Shown: one piece after another, positions 13,101 through 21,696 of the stretch
Layout: every line of letters starts with the position of its first letter
Position numbering within the stretch: position 1 is the stretch's first letter
Assembly (NCBI GenBank): GCA_016718655.1
Contig: JADKCV010000004.1
Span: 124,001-188,000, forward strand
Direction of reading: 5' to 3'
DNA length: 64,000 nucleotides
DNA from: Flavobacteriales bacterium
Lineage (GTDB): Bacteria; Bacteroidota; Bacteroidia; Flavobacteriales_F; PHOS-HE28
Made by a program: the position numbers and the translations under genes
The notes under the pieces: generated by a model
What the model saw: only the letters and a program-made list of their open reading frames with translations
Databases searched by the model: none
What the model was told of the DNA's origin: nothing

Positions 13101-15092
13101 GCTGGGGTCAAGGATGGGATGGGTCACACCTGTTCCGGAGAACTCTCCATCCGTCGGACCTCCCTTGATCCACCGGATGGCATCGATCTGTGCACCGATG
13201 GTACTGGTGAGTTGGATCCGCAGGTATCGGGTGGTGGTTTCGACCGCGAATGGCTGGTTGACCCAGAACGCACTGGCGGTCGCTGGTGTTGCGGAATGTG
13301 TGACGTAGTTGACGTTATCGGGCGAGGTCTGCACTCCCAAGGTCGCGGTCCCAGTGCTGGTACGTTTCCAGGTGAAGATGAGGAGATCGCCTGCCTGCAG
13401 CGTCTGCCCCAGGTCGAGTTGCATCGAGGACACCGATACGGTGGACATCGTGGCACCCGATCCGTTCGGCTGGCCGATGATGTTGTTCGGCGCGGATACA
13501 CTGACCGAACCGAGCACCGTTGTTACCGCACCGCGTTGCCTGGAACTCAGCCCCGCGGAAAGGTCGAATGGACCGCTGCTACTGCATAAGCTGGCTGGTG
13601 CACGCCATCGGATACCATCCAGAAGGCTGGCATCGGTATCGGTCAACTTGATGACAAATGGCGATTGAGAGCCGGAGGCCACACTGGCTGAGGTACCCCA
13701 TTGCAAGGATCCTTGGTCCGCGCCTCCCAGGATGATCCCATTGAATGATGCCACCGCGATCGATGTCGGTTTAGCATCGCCATTACTGCTCAGCGCTCCA
13801 GCCCATTCGATCTCACCGAATGGCGTGAAACGGATCACCGCTGATTCTTGGTTCTGTTGACCAAGGATATCCGTCCCAGTATCAAAGCGAAGGCGCTCGT
13901 CGAAATATCCGAACAACAGGATATCATGACTCGCGGTGACGGCGATGTCCACGCCAGCACATTTGAGCTCATCCACCGAAACGGCGGTCCTGATCCATTC
14001 CGGGGAACCGTCCATGCCGGATAGCGCGGCCAAGTAGAGATAGTCTTCCGCCGAGCTTGGATGCGACACCGCTTGGCCATCGGTGAAACGGGCGCCTTGT
14101 TCCGCGAAACCGGTGACATAGACCATGTCGCAATCCGAAGCCAGTCCATAAGCAGCGATCTCCGGATCGTTGGGATTGGAGATCGCCCGGTGCCAAAGGA
14201 GGTTGTTGCTCACCGAACTGATGGCGGCTACGAACACATTGCCCATGGAAGTTCCGCTCGGTGTCGCGCCCAAGAGGGTGCCATCCTGAGCATGCCATTC
14301 CAATGGGGCACTGCCGAAGGTGCCGGACACGTATTGAGTGCCGGCACTGGTGGCCAATGCTTGCGGGACGATATCATGGGCATTGGTGCCATACAGAAGG
14401 CCTTGGGGCGAGCCATCCAAGGCCCAAGTGGCCAGGAACACGTTGGTGCGCCCGCCATTGCCTACGTTGGGCGTCGCTATCGCTCCAGCCCCCGACCCAC
14501 AGGTGATCATTCGTTCGAACGAGCCCAGGACCGACAATCCGGCATCGGAGAGTGCGATATCCGAACCAAGGTCATCCCAAGGCCCTCCCGCCGGTTGCAA
14601 CCAGGCGATCACACCGGTGGGGCCATATGCGGCGACGAAAGCATCCGAACCTCCAAGTGCAGTGGCCGTCAATGCCAGTGCATTGCTCGACCCTGCGGTG
14701 GTCGAACCTTGGGACCAGCCGGTCACGAAAATTCGTCCGCCAGCTCCAACAACCACCCCATTTGTCCGGTCATCGCCGGAGCCGCCCATTCGGACGCTCC
14801 ATTCCACCGCACCTGTATTCAAGTTCAACCGGGCCAGGAAACCCTCCTTACCACCTATGGGAGTTGGTAATCCGAAAGGTCCGGCCTGTGCGTATTCCCC
14901 GACCACGTAGATCGCACCGTTGATACTGTCCACGGCCATGTCGTGAACAACGGAGTTGTTGCCGTTAGCGGGCATGTTGGCCCAATCCCAGGTATTGGTC
15001 TGTGCCGATGCATGGTATGCCCATGGCCCGCTGAGGAACAGCGTTGACGCAAGTGCGCAAGAGTGAAGGAAATGCCTGAGAGTGGTGGGCAT
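1108..15092 (-). CDS. Giant T9SS type B adhesin, SprB-like (several frameshifts in this assembly)
   Basis: One reconstructed gene of about 4,660 codons. ATG at 15092 (MPTTLRHFLHSCALA) gives a clean signal peptide ending near HASAQ; an upstream in-frame GTG/ATG-like start at 15134 would spoil it. In order: a propeller-like head with SBBP-type repeats (about residues 30-520), a jelly-roll-like region, HYR modules, two C-type-lectin domains, 15 Ig-like 73-aa repeats, about 29 46-aa repeats, PKD-like modules, and a type B sorting domain (FIPEGYSPNGDGVNDTF ... FNRWGQQVF ... LPDGTYFYVL). The reading frame is continuous from 15092 to about 7738, then shifts near 7736 (extra G in a G run), 6350, 5267, 4035, 3655, 3310 and 3248, with a corrupted stretch at 3740-4070. 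The same protein pattern resumes after each shift, so I treat it as one gene. Role (adhesion or gliding) is inferred from architecture. Confidence 0.88.
2325..6395 (-). repeat. Tandem array of about 29 units of 138 bp (46 aa) inside the giant adhesin
   Basis: Each unit encodes a beta-rich module with two cysteines about 24 residues apart: TISACDTYTWSENGTTY, then QSGTYTSVTGC, then TETLVLTITPSTNN. Two main variants alternate irregularly, WSENG and WAVNN in the middle. Units are nearly identical in DNA, which implies recent expansion or gene conversion. The last unit (toward 2330) and one near 2480 are more diverged. The two cysteines could form an intra-unit disulfide. The unit count is estimated from array length divided by 138, since several units carry indels. 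Confidence 0.9.
3740..4070. other. Indel-dense segment of the 138-bp array
   Basis: Compared with neighbouring repeat units, this stretch lacks many single bases and short groups, for example in the parts corresponding to GTAGGTGCCGCTC and GCACTGATCGTCG, while substitutions are few. No reading frame survives for more than about 35 codons. Flanking units are nearly perfect. The pattern resembles an unpolished or collapsed long-read consensus rather than gradual gene decay. Confidence 0.75.
6645..9920 (-). repeat. Tandem array of 15 Ig-like units of 219 bp (73 aa) inside the giant adhesin
   Basis: Fifteen consecutive units carry the pattern GGPLTFCAGGSVTL, then WSTGATTQSITV, then SGTYSVTVTNGNGCSATSAG and a TVTVNPNPATPTI linker. 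Each has two cysteines as in Ig/PKD-like folds of Bacteroidota surface proteins. The first unit follows a TPTPTITAGG linker after the last HYR module (near 9920). The fifteenth ends before a unique spacer that separates this array from the 46-aa array. Units are nearly identical; small variations (CAGGS/CAGGN/CSGGS) recur in a patchwork suggestive of gene conversion. Confidence 0.92.
10850..11225 (-). other. C-type-lectin-like domain 2 of the adhesin, with EPN and WND motifs
   Basis: The encoded segment runs from YDLLGAHDGKQYYIS to the cysteine of PYIIEVPC. It contains the CTLD landmarks AQSMGHHLLSISTVEEN, VWIGLTD, FVYENWVDGEPNNFGDED and GEWNDV. EPN and WND are the residues that bind calcium and mannose-type sugars in classic C-type lectins. 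The domain is bracketed by halves of an HYR module: VVTDNCPSC before it and APFPLGTTDVTYTVTDAAG after it. Confidence 0.85.
12240..12620 (-). other. C-type-lectin-like domain 1 of the adhesin, calcium motifs altered
   Basis: The encoded segment from GYTRLGVFNGHAYYLS to RRHLLEFDC shows CTLD landmarks (AAQSTGGHLATISSVQEN, YIGLND, WKWANGEPLTFTNW). The calcium/sugar site reads GRPN instead of EPN and WDDN instead of WND, so calcium-dependent sugar binding is doubtful here. Like domain 2 it interrupts an HYR module, sitting between SINDGCTTC and FPVGTTTVGYTAMDAQG. Confidence 0.8.
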
Positions 15093-15239
15093 TCGTCGAA
15101 GGTTAAGGGTCGTTGATGGGTTGTCCGGGCCCACTGGCGACCGACCGTTGTACGCAAAGCAGTGTTCTGAGGTTGCCGGTGGGGAAGGGAACCCTTGTTA
15201 CCTTCCTGCCGGGTCCGCATTCGGGTCCATGTGCGATCG

Positions 15240-15776
15240 ATGGACCGAACGGAGGAAGAGGCGCTCATTCGTGCTGCCCAGGCCAAGCCTGAGCGGTTCG
15301 CTCCGCTCTATGAACATCATTTCACGGCCATCTTCCGCTTCATCCTCAAGCGGGCTGCAGATCGGGACCTAACGGCCGATCTCACCCAACAGACCTTCCT
15401 CAAGGCCATGGTAGCGTTACCTCGCTATGAGCCCCGAGGGCTGCCATTCAAGGCGTTCCTCTATCGCATCGCATTGAACGAGTTGCACATGTACTGGCGG
15501 AAACGCAAGGAAAAGGTCATGGACCTGAGCCATGCGGAGGTGAAGGGCTTGTCCGAGGAGTTGGGCATGCCCGAACAAGAGGCTGAACTGGCATCGCTCG
15601 GTCGTGCTTTGGGGAGATTGTCCGCGGACAAGGCCCAGCTGATCGAACTTCGCTACATGGATGGTATGAGCTTCGCTGAAATGGGCGCTGTACTGGGTGT
15701 GGGGGAGGACGCTGCCAAGATGCGGACCCACCGGGTGCTCTCCACCCTACGCACGTACCTTTCGCCACGGGCATGA
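15240..15776 (+). CDS. ECF-type RNA polymerase sigma-70 factor
   Basis: A 178-residue protein from ATG 15240 (MDRTEEEALIRAAQ); an upstream in-frame start at 15195 adds 15 residues unlike the family. Region 2 spans about residues 10-75 (FAPLYEHHFTAIFRFI, DLTQQTFLKAM). Region 4 spans about 115-175 (LSADKAQLIELRYMDGMSFAEMGAVLG, then a recognition helix with TLRTYL). Length and two-domain layout fit ECF sigma factors. Its stop overlaps the next gene by 4 bp (ATGA). It is divergent from the giant adhesin, about 150 bp away, so control of that locus is possible but only inferred. Confidence 0.92.
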   Translation: MDRTEEEALIRAAQAKPERFAPLYEHHFTAIFRFILKRAADRDLTADLTQQTFLKAMVALPRYEPRGLPFKAFLYRIALNELHMYWRKRKEKVMDLSHAEVKGLSEELGMPEQEAELASLGRALGRLSADKAQLIELRYMDGMSFAEMGAVLGVGEDAAKMRTHRVLSTLRTYLSPRA

Positions 15777-16051
15777 AACAGCACTACCGGATAACGCCCC
15801 AAGGCCGAGGACCTGAACCAAGCGATGCGGAGATCGCACGGTTGGCGGACGGTAAGCGTCTTCTTTATGATTACCAGCGCGCCACACGTCGACCTTCACA
15901 GCCGATCTATCGCGACCCCAAGGCGTTCCTGCTTCTTCTCCTGATCGTGCTCATCGCTTGGCTGGTCAGCGGTGGCTTCGAAAAGGAGCAGAAGGATGGG
16001 CTGACCGTACCCGAGCACATCCACCCTGAGAGGCCCACCGAACAGCCTTGA
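15773..16051 (+). CDS. Small single-pass membrane protein, candidate anti-sigma partner
   Basis: A 92-residue protein with a soluble N-terminus (about 50 residues, including PSDAEIARLADGKRLLYDYQ), one transmembrane segment (FLLLLLIVLIAWLVSGG, about residues 52-68), and a short charged tail. I recognise no named family. Its start codon overlaps the sigma-factor stop by 4 bp, so the two are co-translated. In this position and with this topology (cytoplasmic N-terminus, single TM) it could restrain the sigma factor, but no zinc-binding anti-sigma motif (HxxxCxxC) is present. That role is inference from context only. Confidence 0.72.
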   Translation: MKQHYRITPQGRGPEPSDAEIARLADGKRLLYDYQRATRRPSQPIYRDPKAFLLLLLIVLIAWLVSGGFEKEQKDGLTVPEHIHPERPTEQP

Positions 16052-16125
16052 GAGGAACATCCGGGACCCACTCTCAGCGCTCGGTCGCACGACGAACCGT
16101 ATACCGTGCCCCAGGGCTTCCTCGG

Positions 16126-18351
16126 CTACTCTGTCACCCTTAGAAATGTGTTCGGTCTCATATTGGTGGGCACCAGGCCCCCTATGGTGGAGAGCAACGG
16201 GTCGCGGTCGTTCTGAAAGCCAACGTAACGCACCGTACCATCCATGTTCACGTCCTCTTGATGATATCCGTTGATGATATTGGTCGGGACGCTTCCGCCC
16301 ACCCTGTTCAGGATGGGGTCCCGGTCATTTCCTGCCCCCATGTACTGCACGCGATCGTTGAAGGAAACATCTCCGGAATGCAGCACTAGGGACGAGCCCT
16401 GAGCTTTGCGTGCATCGCTTCCGCCGAAAACCGGTGTACCTGCGTCGGCAAGGTCGATCGGGCCGTTCAATTCCCCTTCCATGAATGTCGAAGCCTGTGC
16501 ACTGACCACTCCCATATGGTTCCTGTGAAGCACAGCCACATGGTAGTCACCTGCAATGACCGGGAATTTGGGTTGTCCACCATCCAGGTCCACCACATCA
16601 CCATCGCGCTCCACCAAGAGGTAGCGAGTGGAGACGGGAATGGAAGGGTCCAACGGGCTACGTAGTTCCACAATGACCCAGTCCACCACCGAATTGTCAC
16701 CCAAGGCGTCGAAGCGCTCCGGGGGTGCACTGGTACCCGATGCGTATGACCCTGGGCCGGGATCATAACCCAATGCAGAATAGGGCTCCTGCATGGGAAT
16801 GAGCCCTAGTGTCCTGAGGTCGTCATCCATGGTGCCATTACCAGGAGTGAATGGTCCATCCAAGAGCAGGTGAACTTCCAAGGAGACTTGATGGCCGGCG
16901 CACTCGCAGCTGTTCATATTGCCGAATGCATCGTTCGTTGTCAATGGATCCCCATCATCACAGGAGGCCAGGGGGAATACCAATGGATCCGTGTCGTCAC
17001 AATCACCCTCATTGGAGACGAAGCCGCCGGGCTGTTGGCAGGAAACAAGCGTTGTTCCGGCATCCCCCCATAGGTCCCCATCGACATCTGCGAACCAGGT
17101 GGTGCCAGCTCCGATGAGCGGGTCGGAGTCATCACAGTCATCGGAGTTCGGAACATGACCCTGAGGGATCGAGCAGGCTACGAGGAACTGGTCCGGATCG
17201 CCGAGGCCATCGCCATCCTGATCGGCGTGATAGGTCGTACTCGTGCATGGGGTCAGACCTACGAGCGTGTAGTTGGCGGACTGGCCTTCCGGTTGATAGG
17301 ATCCACCGAGTATCCAAGAACCCGGGATCGGTTCAACATGATTGGTCGTTCCGAGCAGCATGGGCATCAGAGGGCCCTCGACACCGGTGGTGGCATCGAA
17401 CATGGCGATACAGGAACGTTGGACCGAATTGATCACCGCCGATTCTCCGCAAAGCAGGATGCCCCCAGGGCTTGCGACCATGCCTTTCGGATAGGCGACC
17501 ACGAACGGAGGCGACCAGGACAGAAGTTGAGGCGCAGGTAGTTGGACCCGGGCGAAGAAGTTCTGTGCGGTGCCCAGGATCTCGGTGAATCCACCCAGGA
17601 AGTAGAGCGAACCATTGGCCACCAGGGTGCGCAACAAATACCCGTCCATACCCAGGTTGAAGGCGGAAACGTCACCACTGAGCCCATCGACCTCAGCAAA
17701 CCCGACACGTTGCACTCCGTTCACCGTAGCGAACTCTCCGGAAAGGATGATGGCGTCACCATTGATATCCATATCATAAACACGTGGTTCATCGAAGTAT
17801 CCGAGCACCGGCGCCCACGGTGTCAGTGCACCGGTGGCACCATCAAAGCAAGCTATGCTCGTCCGTGGTTGGCCATTCACAAGGTCGAATGGTCCACCCA
17901 CGTAAAGCCGACCTCCATTTGCGATCATGGTCACAATAGGCAAGAACCCTTGGAAATTGATGGCAGGTGCCCAGTTCGCGACGGATCCCGTGGAACCGTC
18001 GATCGCGGCAAGACCGATCCTGGATGCGCCATTCACTGTGGTGAACGACCCCGTGACGACCACGGAATCACCCAACGCCAGCATGGTGTAGATCAGGTCG
18101 TTCACCTCAGGAGCCCAGCTCGTCACGGTCCGAGTGGCTACATCGATCGCCGCGAGATTCTGCCGTGGCTGGCCAGCCACTTCAGTGAACAGCCCTCCCA
18201 CGTAGAGCGTCTCCCCTGAAGGGTCGAGACTGGTCGTATAGACCACCCCGTTGGGTTGTGGCCAGCTGAGATCGAGCGTATGGTCCTGGGCGCGAACGAA
18301 TGGGAAGAATAGAACGAACCCGAAGATGGAGAGGGACAGATTGCGTAGCAT
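16126..18351 (-). CDS. Secreted propeller-like protein with MopE-type metal-binding motifs
   Basis: A 741-residue protein with signal peptide (MLRNLSLSIFGFVLFFPFVRAQ). Residues about 25-370 carry delta-60-like propeller repeats (LYVGGLFTEVAGQPRQNLAAID; SVVVTGSFTTVNGASRIGLA; and similar). Residues about 375-475 hold two DxDGDxxGD...DCDDxDP units (ADQDGDGLGDPDQF, NSDDCDDSDP; FADVDGDLWGD, NEGDCDDTDP), typical of putative MopE-like copper or calcium motifs. A C-terminal region contains two aligned NDRDP motifs (GNDRDPILN and QNDRDPLLS). No clear T9SS type A or B tail was recognised, though the C-terminal segment could be a sorting module of another type. The function is unknown. Confidence 0.85.
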   Translation of the reverse strand: MLRNLSLSIFGFVLFFPFVRAQDHTLDLSWPQPNGVVYTTSLDPSGETLYVGGLFTEVAGQPRQNLAAIDVATRTVTSWAPEVNDLIYTMLALGDSVVVTGSFTTVNGASRIGLAAIDGSTGSVANWAPAINFQGFLPIVTMIANGGRLYVGGPFDLVNGQPRTSIACFDGATGALTPWAPVLGYFDEPRVYDMDINGDAIILSGEFATVNGVQRVGFAEVDGLSGDVSAFNLGMDGYLLRTLVANGSLYFLGGFTEILGTAQNFFARVQLPAPQLLSWSPPFVVAYPKGMVASPGGILLCGESAVINSVQRSCIAMFDATTGVEGPLMPMLLGTTNHVEPIPGSWILGGSYQPEGQSANYTLVGLTPCTSTTYHADQDGDGLGDPDQFLVACSIPQGHVPNSDDCDDSDPLIGAGTTWFADVDGDLWGDAGTTLVSCQQPGGFVSNEGDCDDTDPLVFPLASCDDGDPLTTNDAFGNMNSCECAGHQVSLEVHLLLDGPFTPGNGTMDDDLRTLGLIPMQEPYSALGYDPGPGSYASGTSAPPERFDALGDNSVVDWVIVELRSPLDPSIPVSTRYLLVERDGDVVDLDGGQPKFPVIAGDYHVAVLHRNHMGVVSAQASTFMEGELNGPIDLADAGTPVFGGSDARKAQGSSLVLHSGDVSFNDRVQYMGAGNDRDPILNRVGGSVPTNIINGYHQEDVNMDGTVRYVGFQNDRDPLLSTIGGLVPTNMRPNTFLRVTE

Positions 18352-18553
18352 GGTCTGGAAATGAAGGGTAGGATGAAGGTATCGACTTTATCAACACGAC
18401 ATTGTTGATCCTGATAATTCACATCGATGAGTGCCGAATGGTTCCGCTCCCGCGACCCCTGGTCGATCTTCAAGTGCGCATGGGGAGCGGACCCGATCGC
18501 CATACTCGGAATGAACGTACGGCATGTCGGCATGGCCGAGTACTTTCGCCCAC

Positions 18554-20764
18554 ATGCGCCATACATCACCTTCCCTTGGTTCCTGCGTTTTCAGTCTTCT
18601 TCTGGTCATCCTTTCCCTGCCGATCAGGGCCCACGAAGGGATGTGGCTTCCCACACTACTGAAGAGCATTGAAGGGGACCTCCAGAGCGCAGGACTGCAA
18701 CTGTCCGCAGAGGATATCTATTCCATCAATCGCAGCAGCTTGAAGGACGCCATTGTTCTGTTCGGCGGAGGGTGCACTGCGGAAGTGATAAGCGGTCAGG
18801 GACTCATTCTCACCAACCACCATTGTGGGTTCAGTGCGATCACGGACCATAGTACCGTGGAGAACGACCGGTTGAAGAACGGGTTCTGGGCGGCTACCAG
18901 GACCGATGAACTTCGTAACCCGGGACTTACCGCCACCTTCGTGATCCGCATGGAGGATGTGACCGATCGTATCCTGCCACAGTTGGCCATAGGTTTGACG
19001 GAACCACAGCGCCGGGAGGCGGTTGCCAAACTGGCGGAAGGCTTGACCAAAGCGGCCATCGAGGACACGCATTACAAGGCGGTGGTGCGCCCGTTCAATT
19101 ATGGCAACAGCTATTACCTGATCGTCACCGAGACCTTCAGTGATGTGCGGTTGGTGGGCGCTCCACCCTCGGCCATCGGCAAGTTCGGCGGCGATACCGA
19201 TAACTGGATGTGGCCGCGGCACAATGCGGACATGAGCCTGTTCCGCATCTATGCGGGCCCGGACAACAAGCCCGCCGACCCCTCCGATGCCAATGTGCCC
19301 TTCACGCCACGCCATGTGTTGCCCATGAGCCTGGAAGGCCCGGTGCAGGGGGAGTACGCGATGATCTTCGGTTTCCCGGGAAGTACCCAGCGGTACCTGA
19401 GTTCCTATGCGGTGAGCTATGTACTGGAGAAGGCCGACCCCATGCGGGTGGAGATGCGCACAGCCAGCCTCGAAGTGATCGACGCGGCTATGCGTAGCAG
19501 CGATATCACCCGCCTGCAGTACGCCGACAAACAAGCTGGGATCAGCAACGCATGGAAGAAGTGGATCGGCGAGATGCGGGGATTGAAGGAACTGAACACG
19601 TTGGAACGCAAACGGGAGCAAGAGAGCGAGTACCTCGACAAGGCGACCAACGCTGGTCGGCAGGATCTGGTGAACGTTCTACCTGAACTCCAGAACGCTT
19701 ATTCGGATTACGTACACTATGCGACGGCCCGCGACCTGTTCGTGGAGATGGCATACTATGGGCCCGAGGTTCTTCGCTTCGCCGATGGCTTTCAAGAGTT
19801 GGTCAGTGAACAGGAACGCCTGAATGCGGAGGGCAAGTTGGGCACCCTAACGGCTGAGCGTTTGGCAGCGGCCGAAGGCTATTTCAAGAGTTACGATGAG
19901 GAAGTGGACAAACGCGTGTTCAAGGCCCTGCTACCGATCTACCGCAAGCATGTGCCAGCTGAACTTGCTCCATCGGTCCTACTGGAGATCGATACGCGTT
20001 TCAAGGGCGATGGGAACGCATGGGTGGATGCGCTCTACGCGCGCAGCGTGTTCACCCGCGAGGCCGATCTGCGCAAGGTCCTCGCCAAACCGGGCAAAGG
20101 AGCCATGAAAAAGCTGGCCAAGGACCCTCTCTACCGGGTCTCCCGAAGTTTCTTCTCCACGTTCCTTGAACAGGTACGACCCCAGCATGCCACCTATGGC
20201 GATCGGATCGAAACGGCGATGCGGGCCTATGTGAAAGGCATGATGGACCTGTATCCTGAACGCACGTTCTGGCCCGATGCCAACAGCACGCTGAGGCTTT
20301 CTTATGGCAAAGTGGAGGGCAGTCGCCCGAGGGATGGCGTCATGTATGAGCACTTCACCACGTTGGATGGTGTACTTGAGAAATACGTTCCCGGCGATGT
20401 GGAGTTCGATGTGCCCCAACGCTTGATCGAACTGAACAAGACCAAGGACTTCGGTCAGTACGGTGTGAATGGCACAATGCCTGTGTGCTTCACTTCCTCC
20501 CTGCATACCACCGGTGGCAACAGTGGCAGCCCGGTGCTCAATGGTAGAGGAGAACTCATCGGACTCAACTTCGATCGAAGCTGGGAAAGCACCATGAGCG
20601 ACCTTCAATTCGACCCGGAGAAGTGCCGCAACATCTGCGTGGATGTGCGCTATATCCTCTTCCTGATCGACAAGTACGCAGGGGCCAGGCACTTGATCGA
20701 AGAGATGACGCTTGCACCGGCGCCTGCTCCGGTCCCTATGATCACTCTTCCGCTGCACCGATGA
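18554..20764 (+). CDS. S46 family dipeptidyl peptidase, DPP11-like
   Basis: A 736-residue exported serine peptidase removing dipeptides from oligopeptide N-termini. The ATG at 18554 (MRHTSPSLGSCVF) gives a proper signal peptide; an ATG 30 bp upstream does not. Landmarks: N-terminal HEGMW after cleavage, TNHHCG with the catalytic His (residue 89-90), and GGNSGSPVLNGRG with the nucleophile Ser657. Eighteen residues later is FDR (Arg675), aligning with Arg673 of Porphyromonas DPP11, which selects Asp/Glu at P1; DPP7 enzymes have Gly here. Length fits the family (about 720 aa). It overlaps the pterin dehydratase start by 4 bp. Acidic-residue preference is inference from that one residue. Confidence 0.93.
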   Translation: MRHTSPSLGSCVFSLLLVILSLPIRAHEGMWLPTLLKSIEGDLQSAGLQLSAEDIYSINRSSLKDAIVLFGGGCTAEVISGQGLILTNHHCGFSAITDHSTVENDRLKNGFWAATRTDELRNPGLTATFVIRMEDVTDRILPQLAIGLTEPQRREAVAKLAEGLTKAAIEDTHYKAVVRPFNYGNSYYLIVTETFSDVRLVGAPPSAIGKFGGDTDNWMWPRHNADMSLFRIYAGPDNKPADPSDANVPFTPRHVLPMSLEGPVQGEYAMIFGFPGSTQRYLSSYAVSYVLEKADPMRVEMRTASLEVIDAAMRSSDITRLQYADKQAGISNAWKKWIGEMRGLKELNTLERKREQESEYLDKATNAGRQDLVNVLPELQNAYSDYVHYATARDLFVEMAYYGPEVLRFADGFQELVSEQERLNAEGKLGTLTAERLAAAEGYFKSYDEEVDKRVFKALLPIYRKHVPAELAPSVLLEIDTRFKGDGNAWVDALYARSVFTREADLRKVLAKPGKGAMKKLAKDPLYRVSRSFFSTFLEQVRPQHATYGDRIETAMRAYVKGMMDLYPERTFWPDANSTLRLSYGKVEGSRPRDGVMYEHFTTLDGVLEKYVPGDVEFDVPQRLIELNKTKDFGQYGVNGTMPVCFTSSLHTTGGNSGSPVLNGRGELIGLNFDRSWESTMSDLQFDPEKCRNICVDVRYILFLIDKYAGARHLIEEMTLAPAPAPVPMITLPLHR

Positions 20765-21021
20765 ACGACTGGGTCGAACAGGGGGGAGGTCTTCGCAAAC
20801 GGTTCGAATTCGCGGATTTCAGCGAAGCGTTCGCTTTCATGACACGTGTTGCCTTGATCGCCGAACGCATGGGCCATCATCCCACGTGGACGAATACATA
20901 CAGCACCGTGGAGATCACGCTCTCCACACAAGACGCTGGCAACGTGGTCACTGCGAAGGACCACCTTCTGGCCGTAGCGATCGATGCACTATTGACTGGT
21001 CTGAATTCGCTTTGGTGCTAA
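20761..21021 (+). CDS. 4a-hydroxytetrahydrobiopterin dehydratase (pterin-4a-carbinolamine dehydratase)
   Basis: An 86-residue protein, MNDWVEQGGGLRKRFEF to a C-terminal LLTGLNSLWC. It carries the family active-site pattern ERMGHHPTW...YSTVEITL...TAKDHLLAVAIDAL, with the catalytic HHP motif. It dehydrates 4a-hydroxytetrahydrobiopterin during pterin-dependent hydroxylation, or acts in pterin recycling. The start ATG overlaps the S46 peptidase stop (ATGA), so the small gene is probably translated with it. A longer upstream start in the same frame would run inside the peptidase and is rejected. The functional reason for the pairing is not evident. Confidence 0.9.
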   Translation: MNDWVEQGGGLRKRFEFADFSEAFAFMTRVALIAERMGHHPTWTNTYSTVEITLSTQDAGNVVTAKDHLLAVAIDALLTGLNSLWC

Positions 21022-21025
21022 CGCA

Positions 21026-21059
21026 AATAGGCCCCGACGGTCATCCGTCGAGGCCTATT
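21026..21059. terminator. Bidirectional hairpin terminator between convergent genes
   Basis: Inverted repeat AATAGGCC-C-CGACGG, loop TCAT, CCGTCG-A-GGCCTATT, interrupted by one C-A mismatch. It lies 5 bp after the dehydratase stop and 18 bp from the stop of the convergent DUF1573 gene, so it can serve both strands. No long T tract follows on either side. Confidence 0.82.
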
Positions 21060-21077
21060 CCACTGGGATGCGTTCGA

Positions 21078-21587
21078 TCAGACCTTCTGCACGTTGGCCT
21101 TGATGCGCAACGTGGTCTCCTTGGGCTCGGTATTGGCGATCACGGTCACCGTCTTGGTTTGAGCGTTCTCCTGCTTACCGGGCTTGTATTCCACCTCGAT
21201 CTCTCCGGTGCCACCAGGAGGGATCGGCGATTTCGGGTAGTTGGGCACGGTGCAACCACAGCTACCGTTAGCGGCTTCGATGATCAGGGGTTCCGTGCCG
21301 GTATTGGTGAAGGTGAACACCTTCTTGTTCTCGGAATCCTGTTTGATGTTGCCGAAATCATGTTCGAACTCAGCGAACGTGATGGTGGTCTTCGGGGTGT
21401 TGTCCACCGCTTCTGCAGGCTTCGCCATGGGGTCGAAGGTGCTGGGCGTAGCGGCTGGGGTCGATGCGGTGGTATTGGCTGCAACGGCACCCTCGGCGCC
21501 CTTTTCCCCACTGAATTGTTGGATGGCGAGGGCGGCGAGCGCCACAGCGATCACGGCGAGAAGGCCGATCTGGATCTTGTCTTTCAT
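21078..21587 (-). CDS. DUF1573 domain-containing exported protein
   Basis: A 169-residue protein with an N-terminal membrane anchor or signal segment (IQIGLLAVIAVALAALA), a Thr/Ala/Pro-rich linker (residues about 30-65), and a DUF1573 domain (about 68-169). The domain is recognisable from FEHDFGNIKQDSE, FTFTNTGTEPLIIE, NGSCGCTVPNYPKSPI and PGGTGEIEVEYKPG. DUF1573 proteins are Ig-like periplasmic proteins common in Bacteroidota, of unknown specific function. The CGC motif could support a structural or metal role. Gene is separate, ending at the shared terminator. Confidence 0.92.
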   Translation of the reverse strand: MKDKIQIGLLAVIAVALAALAIQQFSGEKGAEGAVAANTTASTPAATPSTFDPMAKPAEAVDNTPKTTITFAEFEHDFGNIKQDSENKKVFTFTNTGTEPLIIEAANGSCGCTVPNYPKSPIPPGGTGEIEVEYKPGKQENAQTKTVTVIANTEPKETTLRIKANVQKV

Positions 21588-21696
21588 GGGTCGTGGGATT
21601 GTTCGGGATGTGTGGTTAGGGTCGCGAAATTAGCGTAAGCACGGGACGTGGATGGGGGAGTTAACGAAGCATTAACAGTTGCGTGGAACACCCCTA

